From: Terriglobia bacterium
GTDB lineage: Bacteria; Acidobacteriota; Terriglobia; Bryobacterales; Bryobacteraceae
Assembly: GCA_025358575.1 (NCBI GenBank)
Contig: JANYJA010000112.1
Span: 1-34,458 of the forward strand
DNA: 34,458 bases
Reading direction: 5' to 3'
Shown here piece by piece: positions 32,890 through 34,458 of this stretch (position 1 is the first letter of the stretch; each line of letters opens with the position of its first letter). The position numbers were made by a program, and so were the translations under genes. The notes beneath the pieces are model-generated. The model searched no databases, was not told the DNA's origin, and worked only from the letters and a program-made list of their open reading frames with translations.

Positions 32890-34458
32890 ATGCGTTTGTG
32901 GCAGCGATTGAGTCGGAAGCGGACGGGGTCTAGCGTCATCAGCCGCAGAGATCTCCTGCGAAACGGGGGGGCGATGGCGGCGCTGCTAGCCACTCGCGAG
33001 GGCGAGAAGGCCTCCGCAAGTCCATTGGCGATTGGCCGCAATATCTACGAATCCATCGGCGTGCGCCCGATCGTCAACTGCAAGGGCACTTTCACCATTA
33101 TCAGCGGCTCGCTCAGTCTGCCCGAAGTGAAGCGCGCCATGGCCGAAGCTGGCCAACACTACGTTCACATGGATGAGCTGATGCTCGGCGTAGGTCACCG
33201 GCTCGCCGAGATCACTGGAGCGCCTTGGGGCATTGTGACCGCGGGATGCGCCGCCGCCATGACGCACGTCACAACGGCGTGCCTGGTGGGGTCGGACCCC
33301 GAGCGCATGCAGCAACTGCCCAGTCTGCACGGGCTCAAGAGCGAAGTGGTCATTCCGAAGTTTTCGCGCAATGTGTATGACCACGCCATCCGTATGCTCG
33401 GCGTGAAAATTATTGAAGTTTCCGATCCGGCGAAACTAGCCGACGCATTCAGCGAACGCACCGCCATGGCTTACGTGCTGGCTGGCCCTGGCGATGAAGG
33501 GCCGCTGGGCACCAAGGCGGTTGTGGAAGCAGCGCGCAAATGGAACGTGCCGGTGATGGTGGACGCCGCCGCGGAAGACCTCACAATTCCCAATATTCAT
33601 TTGGGCCGCGGCGCGACTGTAGTCAGTTACAGCGGCGGCAAGTGTCTGCGCGGGCCGCAGTGCGCTGGCATGGCTCTCGGCGATAAAAATCTGCTGCAAG
33701 CGGCGTGGGCCAATAGCGCCCCGCACCACGCCTTCGGGCGCTCGCTGAAGGTGGGCAAGGAAGAGATCATGGGGATGCTGGCGGCGGTGGAAATGTGGAC
33801 CAAGCGCGACCACAAGGCCGAGTGGAGGCAGTGGGAAGCCTGGCTGGGACACATCTCTGACCGGGTGACCAAAGTGCCGGGCGTGACTACCGAAATCCTG
33901 CAGCCGGAGGATCTATCGAACCACGCGCCGCAGCTTCGGATCAAGTGGGACGGCGCGAGGGTGGGGATCACGGGGCGCGAGGTGGAGAAGATTCTGCTGG
34001 ACGGAACGCCGCGCATCGTGGTGGGCGGGTCAGGGGGCAATTCGCTGACGGTGATGCCGTATATGATGATGCCGGAGGATCATAGGATCGCGGCGGACGC
34101 CCTCTATGCCGTGCTTTCGAAGCCACCCAGGGTGGAGGTGCCGAAGCCGCCCGCGGGCGAACCCGTTAATCTTGCGGGAAAATGGCAGGTCCACGTTGAA
34201 TACTCTTTGGGGAGCGCCGAGCATACACTGACCATCGACCAGGCAGGCGAGAAAATATCGGGGAGCCATGCCAGCGAGATGTTCACGGGCCAGTTGCGCG
34301 GCAACGTGCAGGCGGCCCAGGTGCAGTTCCACAGTTCGCACCGGATTCAAGGGACGGCTATCGGCTATGATTTCACGGGTACGGCGGACTCGGGCGGGAT
34401 GCAGGGAACGGTGGCGATGGGGGAATACGGGCAGGCCCGTTGGACGGCTCGGCGGGCG
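32890..34458 (+). CDS. Tat-exported SelA-like PLP enzyme (paralogue 2) with C-terminal beta domain, 3'-truncated by window edge
   Basis: At least 523 residues, running off the window without a stop. The leader has a twin-arginine motif (ISRRDLLRNGGAMAALLA). The PLP fold follows: IYESIGVRPIVNCKGTFT, VTAGCAAAMTHVTTA, cofactor Asp225 (VMVDAAAED) and Schiff-base Lys251 in YSGGKCLRGPQCAG. It shares the whole core pattern with the paralogue at 28537 but reads in the opposite direction. From ~428 it has an extra module (LAGKWQVHVEYSLGSAEH and later TGTADSGGMQGTV) that paralogue 1 lacks and that looks like a small beta-barrel. Start ATG 32890 has GGGAG ten bases upstream. Related to glucosaminate-6-P ammonia-lyase/SelA; substrate unknown. 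Confidence 0.88.
   Translation, partial: MRLWQRLSRKRTGSSVISRRDLLRNGGAMAALLATREGEKASASPLAIGRNIYESIGVRPIVNCKGTFTIISGSLSLPEVKRAMAEAGQHYVHMDELMLGVGHRLAEITGAPWGIVTAGCAAAMTHVTTACLVGSDPERMQQLPSLHGLKSEVVIPKFSRNVYDHAIRMLGVKIIEVSDPAKLADAFSERTAMAYVLAGPGDEGPLGTKAVVEAARKWNVPVMVDAAAEDLTIPNIHLGRGATVVSYSGGKCLRGPQCAGMALGDKNLLQAAWANSAPHHAFGRSLKVGKEEIMGMLAAVEMWTKRDHKAEWRQWEAWLGHISDRVTKVPGVTTEILQPEDLSNHAPQLRIKWDGARVGITGREVEKILLDGTPRIVVGGSGGNSLTVMPYMMMPEDHRIAADALYAVLSKPPRVEVPKPPAGEPVNLAGKWQVHVEYSLGSAEHTLTIDQAGEKISGSHASEMFTGQLRGNVQAAQVQFHSSHRIQGTAIGYDFTGTADSGGMQGTVAMGEYGQARWTARRA

Noticed and set aside
32817-33041. N-terminal extension of the CBM9-like protein by 75 residues
   Set aside because: It would overlap the divergent PLP gene and bury the signal peptide that starts at 32816.

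Overview
The window is a chromosomal segment of an acidobacterium, most likely of the Bryobacterales / Solibacter group. The clearest sign is a secreted beta-propeller protein (12304-14406, minus) whose C-terminal module matches the TIGR03437 type that is expanded in Solibacter. Supporting signs are the many secreted quinoproteins and the five proteins with twin-arginine-like leaders. No rRNA, tRNA, CRISPR array or recognisable insertion sequence was seen.

Layout. 1-1953: the 3' part of glmS, overlapped by a yjbQ-type gene. 1991-2521 (minus): a DUF4160/DUF2442 gene pair joined into one frame at a run of seven G. 2586-7634 (minus): a complete imuA-imuB-dnaE2 mutagenic-repair operon. 7635-10795: an accessory stretch with two co-directional genes of unknown function (8223-9941) between two long non-coding, hairpin-containing spacers. 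10796-12295: an aldehyde dehydrogenase. 12304-14406: the TIGR03437 propeller protein. 14416-21148: a divergent sugar locus, with a Tat-exported xylose-isomerase-like TIM barrel on the minus strand and a six-gene plus-strand operon (GMC oxidoreductase, gluconate-2-dehydrogenase subunit 3-like, Gfo/Idh/MocA, SIS sugar-phosphate isomerase/deaminase, ROK kinase, small secreted protein). 21161-27193: secreted SGNH hydrolase, PQQ dehydrogenase, DUF362 protein and amidohydrolase. 27228-28497 (minus): a GTPase plus two-TM membrane protein pair. 28537-34458: two Tat-exported SelA-like PLP enzymes on either side of a diheme-cytochrome/PQQ dehydrogenase and a CBM9-like protein.

How the genes may work together (inference). 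The 14-21 kb operon looks like oxidation of a sugar or glycoside by a GMC/subunit-3 pair and a Gfo/Idh enzyme, followed by ROK phosphorylation and SIS isomerisation or deamination of an amino sugar. The 28.5-34.5 kb locus looks like periplasmic oxidation of a polyol, sugar or amine, coupled through c-type haems to the respiratory chain, with exported PLP enzymes acting on the product.

Best candidates for something undescribed: the two-gene unit at 8223-9941, the GTPase/membrane pair at 27228-28497, the exported SelA-like enzymes, the five-unit 11-bp repeat in the divergent promoter at 22358-22412, and the homopolymer-controlled DUF4160-DUF2442 fusion. All functional statements rest on reading motifs by eye; no database search was run.
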